From positions 1 through 17,952 of the forward strand of contig JAODNF010000160.1 in NCBI GenBank assembly GCA_025464915.1: a DNA stretch of 17,952 bases. The letters are read 5' to 3'. The stretch comes from Frankiales bacterium (GTDB lineage: Bacteria > Actinomycetota > Actinomycetes > Mycobacteriales > SCTD01). The notes beneath the pieces were generated by a model. That model saw only the letters and a program-made list of their open reading frames with translations. It had not been told where the DNA came from and made no database searches. The number at the start of each line of letters is the position of its first letter. Within the stretch, counting starts at the first letter, position 1. The position numbers and the translations under genes were made by a program. Below, piece after piece: positions 1 through 5,465 of this stretch.

Positions 1-140
1 CGGCCGAGGTGCACCCGTTCTACGTGGGCACCCAGGCGCACCCGGAGTTCCGCTCCCGTCCCACCCGGGCGCATCCGCTGTTCGCTGCGCTCGTCGCCGC
101 CGCGGCCGACCGCAACGACGCCACCCGGCTGCCGCTCTAG
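1..140 (+). CDS. pyrG: CTP synthase, C-terminal end (partial)
   Basis: This is the last 45 codons of a gene that begins before the window; the reading frame starts at base 3 and ends with TAG at 138-140. The peptide contains VGTQAHPEFRSRPTRAHPLF, the C-terminal signature of the glutamine amidotransferase domain of CTP synthase. In this family the His and Glu of the HPE motif belong to the Cys-His-Glu triad that releases ammonia from glutamine, which is then used to aminate UTP to CTP. The N-terminal synthase domain and the nucleophilic cysteine lie outside the window. In other actinomycetes pyrG sits just upstream of a Nudix gene, as here, although two extra genes intervene in this genome. 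Confidence 0.93.
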   Translation, partial: AEVHPFYVGTQAHPEFRSRPTRAHPLFAALVAAAADRNDATRLPL

Positions 141-194
141 GGCCTTCCCGCACCTCCCTGGCGCGACGGGCCTCGACTCGGTACCTTGCGCCAC

Positions 195-536
195 ATGGAA
201 CCGGGCAGTACACGCATCTCGCAGCTGCGCCGCGGCGTGCTCGAGCACTGCGTCCTCGCCCTGTTGTCGGAGGAGCCCCTCTACGGCTTCGACCTGGTAC
301 GGCGGCTCGGTGACGTCGACGGGTTGGTGACCAGTGAAGGGACCATCTACCCGCTGCTGTCGCGCTTGCGCCGCGACGGCTGGGTCACGACCACGTGGCA
401 GGAGTCCGAGTCGGGCCCGCCACGGCGCTACTACGCACTCACCACCGAAGGCAGGCGCGTCCTGCGCGCCTTCGCCGAGGAGTGGGTGAGGTTCCGCGAC
501 TCGGTGGACCTGCTGCTGCTGAAGGGGACGACATGA
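195..536 (+). CDS. PadR-family transcriptional regulator
   Basis: This encodes a 113-residue winged-helix DNA-binding protein. Residues 11-38 (LRRGVLEHCVLALLSEEPLY onward), GTIYPLLSRLRRDGWV (49-64) and PPRRYYALTTEGRR (75-88) are the classic PadR signature: recognition helix, wing, and the start of the dimerisation helix. Its size is typical of the short PadR subfamily, which has only one C-terminal helix. The ATG at 195 is preferred to the TTG at 186. A TACCTT hexamer at 182-187 lies about 7 nt before the ATG and no Shine-Dalgarno sequence is visible, so a leaderless transcript is possible. The stop overlaps the start of the next gene (ATGATGA), so the two are almost certainly coupled. PadR proteins usually repress their own operon and respond to small ligands; the ligand here is unknown. 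Confidence 0.92.
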   Translation: MEPGSTRISQLRRGVLEHCVLALLSEEPLYGFDLVRRLGDVDGLVTSEGTIYPLLSRLRRDGWVTTTWQESESGPPRRYYALTTEGRRVLRAFAEEWVRFRDSVDLLLLKGTT

Positions 537-1189
537 TGACCCAGCCCGACGACGCACTCGTGGACGACTACCTCGGGAGGCTGGCCGCGGCGGCGTGGCC
601 CCTGCCGCCCGACCGCCAGGCGGACCTGGTCGACGGCATCCGCGAGCACATCGCCGAGGCCAGGGCCGCAGGCGCCGCGGACGAGGCGTCCATCCGCGGC
701 GTGCTCGAGCGCCTGGGACGTCCTGAGGACATCGCGGAGGCGGCGGCTCGCGAGGGCGGAGCGGCCATCCCGCCGTACCCGCTGCTCGTGCAACGGCCGA
801 GTCTGGCTCACGAGACCTGGACGGTGTGCCTGCTGACGGTCGGCAACCTCGTGCTGCCCGTCATCAGCTGGCTGGCGGGGGCTGTGCTCCTGGTGGCCGG
901 CAAGCGCTGGCGCTGGTGGGAGAAGCTGCTCGGTCTGCTCGTCGTCCCGGGCGGCCCCGTCGGAGCGCTGCTGGCGTTCTCGCTGTTCTACTCTGCCGAC
1001 GACGTCCAGCACTGCACGGTCACGGGCAACGAGACGGTGTGCACCGGTACGACCCACCTGGTGCGCTACGGCGGCGGCGTGTTAGCGGGCGCCTTCGTGC
1101 TCCTCGCGCCGCTGGCGGTGTCGTTCTTCCTGTACCGGCGGGCCAAGGCGCGCGCGGCCGTGGAACCCCCGTACCGCAGCCTCGGCTGA
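533..1189 (+). CDS. HAAS-domain (DUF1700-like) membrane protein
   Basis: This is a 218-residue protein. Residues about 8-76 match the HAAS/DUF1700 helical domain (DDYLGRLAAAAWPLPP, then DIREHI-like and LGRPEDIAEAAA segments), which is characteristically encoded beside PadR regulators. The C-terminal part has hydrophobic segments at about 97-121, 132-153 and 179-202, separated by a polar loop containing Cys161 and Cys170. The ATG at 533 overlaps the padR stop, and AAGGGG lies 5-10 nt upstream as ribosome-binding site; a second in-frame ATG follows at 536. In Firmicutes and Actinobacteria, PadR/HAAS pairs are thought to couple a cytoplasmic signal to a membrane effector, but no enzymatic activity is evident here. 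The specific role is inferred only from family and neighbour. Confidence 0.82.
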   Translation: MMTQPDDALVDDYLGRLAAAAWPLPPDRQADLVDGIREHIAEARAAGAADEASIRGVLERLGRPEDIAEAAAREGGAAIPPYPLLVQRPSLAHETWTVCLLTVGNLVLPVISWLAGAVLLVAGKRWRWWEKLLGLLVVPGGPVGALLAFSLFYSADDVQHCTVTGNETVCTGTTHLVRYGGGVLAGAFVLLAPLAVSFFLYRRAKARAAVEPPYRSLG

Positions 1190-1219
1190 GGGTGCCGCCC
1201 GATCTGGCAGGCTGGCGCG

Positions 1220-1813
1220 GTGCACGACTACGACGTACGGGAGTCCGAGACCGTCTTTCGCGGAAGGGTGATCTCCCTGCGGCGGGACGTGGTCGCCATG
1301 CCGGGCAAGACCACCTCCCAGCGTGACGTCGTCGTGCACCCCGGCGCTGTCGGCGTCGTGGCACTGCGCGGTGAGGAGGTGCTCCTGGTCAACCAGTACC
1401 GCCACCCTGTTCAGCGCCGGCTCGACGAGCTGCCCGCAGGTCTGCTCGACGTGGAGGGGGAGCCCGGGCTGCAGTGTGGGCAGCGCGAGCTGATGGAGGA
1501 GGCGGGGTACGCCGCCGACACCTGGCACGTGCTCGTCGACATCCTGACCAGTCCGGGGATGACGGACGAGTCGATCCGGATCTTCCTGGCGCGCGACCTG
1601 CGGGAGGTGGAGCGGGACGTGCAGGAGCACGAGGAGCTCGAGATGACCACCCGCTGGGCCTCGCTGGACCAGGTCGTGGCCGCGGCGCTGGCGGGGGAGC
1701 TCGAGAACGGGGCGTGCGTCGCCGGGGTGCTCGCGGCTTTCGCGGCGGTGCAGCGCGGTTTCTCCGGCCTGCGTCCGCCGGATGCCCCGTGGCGGGCACG
1801 TCCGACGCACTAG
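1220..1813 (+). CDS. Nudix hydrolase, ADP-ribose pyrophosphatase type
   Basis: This is a 197-residue protein with a Nudix box at residues 74-97: GLLDVEGE, then RELMEEAGY (residues 89-97), which supplies the metal-binding glutamates. The preceding NQYRHPVQRRLDELPAG is typical of ADP-ribose pyrophosphatases, which cleave ADP-ribose to AMP and ribose-5-phosphate. The GLLDVxGE spacing before the box resembles, as I recall it, the M. tuberculosis orthologue next to pyrG (Rv1700). The start is GTG at 1220. No good Shine-Dalgarno precedes it, but CAGGCT at 1208-1213 could be a -10 element of a leaderless transcript. A start further downstream would cut into the N-terminal strand. Synteny strongly supports the assignment; the exact substrate is inferred. 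Confidence 0.9.
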   Translation: MHDYDVRESETVFRGRVISLRRDVVAMPGKTTSQRDVVVHPGAVGVVALRGEEVLLVNQYRHPVQRRLDELPAGLLDVEGEPGLQCGQRELMEEAGYAADTWHVLVDILTSPGMTDESIRIFLARDLREVERDVQEHEELEMTTRWASLDQVVAAALAGELENGACVAGVLAAFAAVQRGFSGLRPPDAPWRARPTH

Positions 1814-1818
1814 TCTCG

Positions 1819-1845
1819 GTGCGCCGGTCACCCTCCGGTGCGCAC
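1819..1845 (+). terminator. hairpin just after the nudix gene, possible terminator
   Basis: GTGCGC (1819-1824) pairs with GCGCAC (1840-1845), and CGG (1825-1827) with CCG (1835-1837) after a 2-nt bulge, leaving a 7-nt loop. It begins 6 nt after the nudix stop codon. There is no T-tract, so it would be a T-less actinobacterial-type terminator at best; it could also simply be part of the ald leader. Confidence 0.3.
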
Positions 1846-1862
1846 TCTCGGCGCCGGGTCCT

Positions 1863-1881
1863 GACCGGGCCTGGCCCGGTC
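1863..1881 (+). promoter_or_regulatory. perfect palindrome in the ald leader, hairpin or operator
   Basis: GACCGGGC-CTG-GCCCGGTC is a perfect 8-bp inverted repeat around a 3-nt centre. It ends 6 nt before the AGGAG ribosome-binding site (1888-1892) of ald. As DNA it could be an operator; as RNA it would form a strong stem close to the ribosome-binding site. Neither role is proven, and no regulator gene for ald is visible beside it. Confidence 0.4.
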
Positions 1882-1899
1882 GATGACAGGAGCACGGAC

Positions 1900-3012
1900 G
1901 TGAAGGTCGGCATCCCCCGCGAGGTCAAGAACCACGAGTACCGGGTCGCGATCACCCCGGCCGGTGTGCACGAGATGGTGACGCACGGTCACGAGGTCTT
2001 CGTCGAGAAAGAGGCCGGGGTCGGCTCGTCCATCACGGACGACGAGTTCGTCGCCGCCGGCGCGCAGATCCTCGGCGCAGCCGACGATGTCTGGGGGACC
2101 GCCGACCTGGTCCTGAAGGTCAAGGAGCCCATCGCGGAGGAGTACCACCGCATGCGGGCAGACCAGGTGCTGTTCACCTACCTCCACCTCGCAGCGTCCC
2201 GCCCCTGCACGGACGCGCTGCTCGCGTCCGGCACCACCGGCGTCGCCTACGAGACCGTGCAGCTCGCGGACAAGTCCCTTCCGCTGCTCGCCCCGATGTC
2301 CGAGGTGGCCGGCCGGATGGCTCCGCAGGTCGGTGCCCACTGCCTCGAGCGCGCAGCCGGCGGCCGTGGCGTGCTGATGGGCGGCGTCTCCGGCGTCTAC
2401 GCGGCCAAGGTCGTCGTCCTCGGTGGGGGCGTCTCAGGCCTGAACGCCGCAGCGATCGCCCTCGGCATGCAGGCCGAGGTGCTGCTCCTGGACAAGAACA
2501 TCGGCAAGCTGCGCGAGGTCGACCGGATCTACCAGGGCCACATGCAGACGGTCGCGTCGAACACCTACGAGATCGAGCGGGCCTGCCTCGACGCCGACCT
2601 GGTCATCGGGGCGGTCCTCGTGCCCGGCGCGAAGGCCCCCGTGCTGATCACGGACGAGCTGGTCGCGGCCATGAAGCCGGGCTCGGTGCTCGTCGACATC
2701 TCCGTCGACCAGGGCGGCTGCTTCGAGTCGACCCGGCCCACCACGCACGCCGACCCGACCTACGAGGTGAACGGCTCGCTGTTCTACTGCGTGGCCAACA
2801 TGCCCGGTGCGGTGCCGAACACGTCCACGTACGCGCTCACCAACGTGACGCTGCCGTACGCGGTCGAGATCGCCGACAAGGGCATCAAGGGTGCGTGCGC
2901 GTCTGACCCGTCGCTGGCGCTCGGCGTCAACACGGTCGGAGGCCAGATCACCTACGCCCCGGTCGGCGAGGCGCACGGCCTGCCCTCGGTGCCGCTGACG
3001 TCGGTCCTGTAG
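1900..3012 (+). CDS. ald: alanine dehydrogenase
   Basis: This 370-residue enzyme carries out NAD-dependent interconversion of L-alanine and pyruvate plus ammonia in the cytoplasm. The residues known from the M. tuberculosis enzyme are all at the same numbers: Arg15 and Lys75 (substrate), His96 and Asp270 (catalysis) and Asp198 (NAD ribose). The dinucleotide-binding loop GGGVSG lies at 175-180. The signature stretch ending in DISVDQGGCFE and the C-terminal YALTN region are intact, and the length matches the family. The start is GTG at 1900, with AGGAG at 1888-1892 and 7-nt spacing. The frame is open far upstream, but family alignment fixes the start at MKVGIPRE. The stop codon overlaps the ribosome-binding site of xerD, so ald and xerD are probably cotranscribed. 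A palindrome lies immediately upstream. Confidence 0.97.
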   Translation: MKVGIPREVKNHEYRVAITPAGVHEMVTHGHEVFVEKEAGVGSSITDDEFVAAGAQILGAADDVWGTADLVLKVKEPIAEEYHRMRADQVLFTYLHLAASRPCTDALLASGTTGVAYETVQLADKSLPLLAPMSEVAGRMAPQVGAHCLERAAGGRGVLMGGVSGVYAAKVVVLGGGVSGLNAAAIALGMQAEVLLLDKNIGKLREVDRIYQGHMQTVASNTYEIERACLDADLVIGAVLVPGAKAPVLITDELVAAMKPGSVLVDISVDQGGCFESTRPTTHADPTYEVNGSLFYCVANMPGAVPNTSTYALTNVTLPYAVEIADKGIKGACASDPSLALGVNTVGGQITYAPVGEAHGLPSVPLTSVL

Positions 3013-3015
3013 GAG
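3011..3015 (+). promoter_or_regulatory. ribosome-binding site that sets a CTG start for xerD
   Basis: AGGAG overlaps the TAG stop of ald (3010-3012) and lies 9 nt before the CTG at 3025. No ATG, GTG or TTG exists in the xerD frame between the in-frame TAG at 3010 and the GTG at 3157, so this site supports CTG as initiator. Confidence 0.6.
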
Positions 3016-3024
3016 AGCCGTCCC

Positions 3025-3948
3025 CTGAGCACGCTGTCCCGCGCGGTCCAGACCTACCTGGACCACCTCGCCGTCGAGCGCGGGCTGGCTGCCAACACGC
3101 TGCTGTCCTACCAGCGCGACCTGCGGCGATACCTGGAGTTCCTCGCCACCGCGGGGGTGACGGCCGTGGCCGACGTGCGGGAGACGCACGTCTCGGACTT
3201 CCTCGCCGCGCTCCGGGCCGGGACCGACGAGCACCCGCCGCTGTCGGCCACCTCCGCGGGGCGGGCCGTCGTGGCGGTACGAGGGTTCCACCGCTTCGCG
3301 CTCCGCGAGGGACTCACGAGGGTGGACCCGGCGGCCGAGGTGCGACCGCCTCAACCTCCCCGCCTGCTGCCGAAGGCGATCTCGGTCGCCGAGGTGACTG
3401 CGCTGCTGGCGGCGGCCGGCACGGGGGACACGCCGCTGTCCCTGCGGGACGTCGCCCTGCTCGAGCTGCTCTACGGCACCGGCGCCCGGATCTCGGAGGT
3501 CGTCGGCCTCTCCGTGGACGACATCCAGCGCGGGGACGGCCTGGTCCGACTCGCGGGGAAGGGCGGGAAGCAGCGCGTGGTGCCCGTCGGGTCGTTCGCG
3601 GCGGCGGCCGCAGCCGCCTACCTCGTGCGTGGGAGGCCTTCGTTGGCCGCCAAGGGCCGAGGAACGCCGGCGCTCTTCCTGAACGCGCGCGGAGGATCGC
3701 TCTCTCGACAGAGCGCGTGGGCCGTCTTGCGGGCTGCGGCGGACCGGGCCGGTCTGAGCGCCAAGGTCTCACCACACACGCTCCGGCACTCGTTCGCCAC
3801 CCACCTGCTCGACGGAGGCGCCGACGTGCGCGTCGTGCAGGAGCTGCTCGGCCACGCGTCGGTGACGACGACCCAGATCTACACGCTGGTCACGGTCGAC
3901 CGGCTGCGCGAGGTCTACGCAGGTGCCCATCCGCGCGCGCTCGCCTGA
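3025..3948 (+). CDS. xerD: site-specific tyrosine recombinase XerD
   Basis: This is a 307-residue recombinase that, with its XerC partner, resolves chromosome dimers at dif. Counting from CTG at 3025, the N-terminal SAM-like core-binding domain spans about 1-90 (conserved YLDHLAVERGLAANTLLSYQ, then RDL) and the catalytic domain about 115-300. The catalytic set is complete: Arg155 (in GTGARISE), Lys179 (GKGGKQR), His251 and Arg254 (HTLRHSF), His277 (LGHAS) and Tyr286 (TQIYTL). A start at GTG 3157 would remove 44 residues, including the conserved first helices, giving 263 residues against about 300 expected. AGGAG at 3011-3015 supports CTG 3025. Position between ald/nudix and parA matches actinobacterial xerD synteny. 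The identity is sure; the unusual start codon is an inference. Confidence 0.93.
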   Translation: MSTLSRAVQTYLDHLAVERGLAANTLLSYQRDLRRYLEFLATAGVTAVADVRETHVSDFLAALRAGTDEHPPLSATSAGRAVVAVRGFHRFALREGLTRVDPAAEVRPPQPPRLLPKAISVAEVTALLAAAGTGDTPLSLRDVALLELLYGTGARISEVVGLSVDDIQRGDGLVRLAGKGGKQRVVPVGSFAAAAAAAYLVRGRPSLAAKGRGTPALFLNARGGSLSRQSAWAVLRAAADRAGLSAKVSPHTLRHSFATHLLDGGADVRVVQELLGHASVTTTQIYTLVTVDRLREVYAGAHPRALA

Positions 3949-3966
3949 TCCACCGTCTCGAGCCCG

Positions 3967-4031
3967 CTCTCCACAGGTTGTCCCCGGCTGTGCGGCAAGT
4001 TGTCCACATGCACTTCGGCGTGTCGTCCCCA
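3967..4031 (+). promoter_or_regulatory. cluster of DnaA-box-like repeats upstream of parA
   Basis: TTGTCCACA at 4000-4008 is a perfect high-GC-type DnaA box. Three 7-of-9 variants surround it in the same orientation: CTCTCCACA (3967-3975), TTGTCCCCG (3978-3986) and TCGTCCCCA (4023-4031). Their starts are spaced 11, 22 and 23 bp apart, close to whole helical turns. The cluster sits in the leader between xerD and parA, just upstream of a candidate promoter. Binding of DnaA, or of another regulator such as the RHH protein encoded downstream, is possible but unproven. Confidence 0.45.
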
Positions 4032-4046
4032 GTTGCGCCGCATCCG

Positions 4047-4076
4047 TTGTAATAGGCCCCGTCTGGCACGTAGAGT
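4047..4076 (+). promoter_or_regulatory. candidate promoter of the parA-scpAB operon
   Basis: TTGTAA (4047-4052) and TAGAGT (4071-4076) are separated by 18 bp, resembling a sigma-70/HrdB-type -35 and -10. Transcription would start near 4083, leaving a leader of about 57 nt before GTG 4140. It is the only convincing promoter-like pair in the xerD-parA spacer. Confidence 0.45.
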
Positions 4077-4139
4077 CCCGCGCATCGTCAAGGCGAGATG
4101 TCGGGACGGCGTGAAGTCAGCAGAGAGGTTCGGCCACTT

Positions 4140-5003
4140 GTGAGTATGTCGACAAAGCCCGTTCTGGAGCCGGGCATGATCGGCCCGACCGGACGGCCGC
4201 TGCCCTACCTGCCCGACCCGATGCCACTGGAGCGGCACGGGCCGGCGCGCGTCATCGCCATGTGCAACCAGAAGGGCGGCGTCGGGAAGACCACGTCGAC
4301 CATCAACCTCGGAGCGGCCCTGGCCGAGTACGGCCGGCGCGTGCTGCTCGTCGACCTCGACCCACAGGGTGCCCTCGGCGTCGGACTCGGGGTCAATCCG
4401 CTGCAGCTCGACCGCACTGTCTACAACCTGCTGATGGAGCGCGACGTCACGGTCGACGACGTCATGCTCAAGACCAACGTCCCCGGCATGGACCTGCTGC
4501 CCAGCAACATCGACCTGTCGGCGGCCGAGGTTCAGCTCGTCAACGAGGTCGCCCGCGAGCAGTCGCTGCTGCGCGCGCTCGCGCCGGTCCTCGACGACTA
4601 CGACGTCATCCTGTTCGACTGCCAGCCCTCGCTGGGCCTGCTCACGGTCAACGCGCTGACCGCAGCGCACAGCGTGATCATCCCGCTCGAGTGCGAGTTC
4701 TTCGCCCTTCGCGGAGTGGCTCTCCTCATCCAGACCATTGAGAAGATTCAAGAAAGACTCAACCCTCAACTGGAGCTTGAGGGAATTCTTGCGACGATGT
4801 ACGACGCTCGTACCTTGCATGGGCGCGAAGTTCTCGCTCGCGTGGTCGAGGCGTTCGGCGACCGCGTCTTCCACACCGTCATCAACCGCACCGTCCGGTT
4901 CCCGGAGACGACCGTCGCGGGGGAGCCCATCACCTCGTACGCGTCCTCGTCCACCGGCGCCGCCGCCTACCGCGACCTCGCCAAGGAGGTGCTCAACCGA
5001 TGA
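4140..5003 (+). CDS. parA: ParA/Soj-type chromosome partitioning ATPase
   Basis: This is a 287-residue deviant Walker-type ATPase that binds DNA as an ATP dimer in partition systems. Residues 45-52 (KGGVGKTT) form the Walker A with signature Lys45 and Lys50, VDLDPQG (71-77) is the A' motif, and ILFDCQPSLG (157-166) is Walker B. The N-terminal LEPGMIGPTGRPLPYLPDP is typical of the actinobacterial ParA encoded beside scpA, not of the origin-proximal ParA. GTG 4140 is chosen because AGAGAGG (4122-4128) lies 11 nt upstream; ATG 4098 (14 more residues) is the alternative. The stop overlaps the next ATG by 4 nt. Codons around 4731-4790 are strikingly AT-ending compared with the rest of the gene. 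Confidence 0.92.
   Translation: MSMSTKPVLEPGMIGPTGRPLPYLPDPMPLERHGPARVIAMCNQKGGVGKTTSTINLGAALAEYGRRVLLVDLDPQGALGVGLGVNPLQLDRTVYNLLMERDVTVDDVMLKTNVPGMDLLPSNIDLSAAEVQLVNEVAREQSLLRALAPVLDDYDVILFDCQPSLGLLTVNALTAAHSVIIPLECEFFALRGVALLIQTIEKIQERLNPQLELEGILATMYDARTLHGREVLARVVEAFGDRVFHTVINRTVRFPETTVAGEPITSYASSSTGAAAYRDLAKEVLNR
4731..4790 (+). other. AT-rich codon island inside parA
   Basis: Twenty-six of these 60 bases are G or C, whereas the flanking gene is far more GC-rich. Eleven of 20 codons end in A or T (ATT, CAA, GAA, AGA, CCT, CTT, GGA and so on), while the encoded protein (IQTIEKIQERL region) stays conserved in type. This is directly visible; the cause is unknown. Confidence 0.7.
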
Positions 5004-5464
5004 GCCGCCGCATCGCCCTTCCCGGGGCCGACGAGCTGTTCCGCTCCACGGGGGACAACCCCCGGCCCGCTCCCGAGGAGCCGGCACGACCGGCCGCGCT
5101 CAGCGTGGCCACCTCGGTCGGTCCCGCCGCCCTGCCTGTTCTGGAGGCTCCGGCTGACTCCGACGCGGATCACGACGGGCTCGACGAGGCGTCGAGCGCG
5201 GTCCGGCCGACGACGCGCCGCCGGCCGCGTGCGCTCGCGGAGCGCCGCCCGAGCGGTCGGGAGAACCACGACGAGAAGATCACCGTCTACCTGTCACAGG
5301 ACGAGCTGATGGACCTCGAGCACGCCCGCCTCGGGCTGCGCGGGGACCACGGGTTGCCCGTGGACCGGGGGCGTGTGGTGCGGGAGGCCCTGGCCGTCGT
5401 CCTCGCGGACTTCGAGGCCAAGGGGGAGGCCAGCATCCTGGTGCGCCGGCTCCGGGGCCGCTGA
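5000..5464 (+). CDS. ribbon-helix-helix-like protein, putative ParA partner
   Basis: This is a 154-residue protein starting with ATG at 5000, overlapping the parA stop by 4 nt. It has three parts. A short N-terminal peptide, RRIALPGADELFR (3-15), is followed by a low-complexity Pro/Ala/Asp-rich linker (about 18-90). A C-terminal module (about 92-145) has a beta strand KITVYLS and two helices, DELMDLEHARLGLR and GRVVREALAVVLADFEAKG, a ribbon-helix-helix pattern. Plasmid ParA ATPases of the small type work with RHH DNA-binding partners whose flexible N-terminus contacts ParA, and this layout is the same. No ParB/Spo0J domain is present. The family is recognisable by position in actinobacteria, but I know no established function; the partner role is inference. 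Confidence 0.75.
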   Translation: MSRRIALPGADELFRSTGDNPRPAPEEPARPAALSVATSVGPAALPVLEAPADSDADHDGLDEASSAVRPTTRRRPRALAERRPSGRENHDEKITVYLSQDELMDLEHARLGLRGDHGLPVDRGRVVREALAVVLADFEAKGEASILVRRLRGR

Positions 5465-5465
5465 G

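Noticed and set aside
1474..1899. Upstream extension of the ald frame into the nudix gene
   Set aside because: The ald family begins at MKVGIPRE and a ribosome-binding site precedes GTG 1900. The extension is Arg/Gly/Ala-rich shadow sequence.
3157..3948. xerD starting at GTG 3157
   Set aside because: It would delete 44 residues containing conserved N-terminal helices and has no ribosome-binding site. CTG 3025 with AGGAG fits better.
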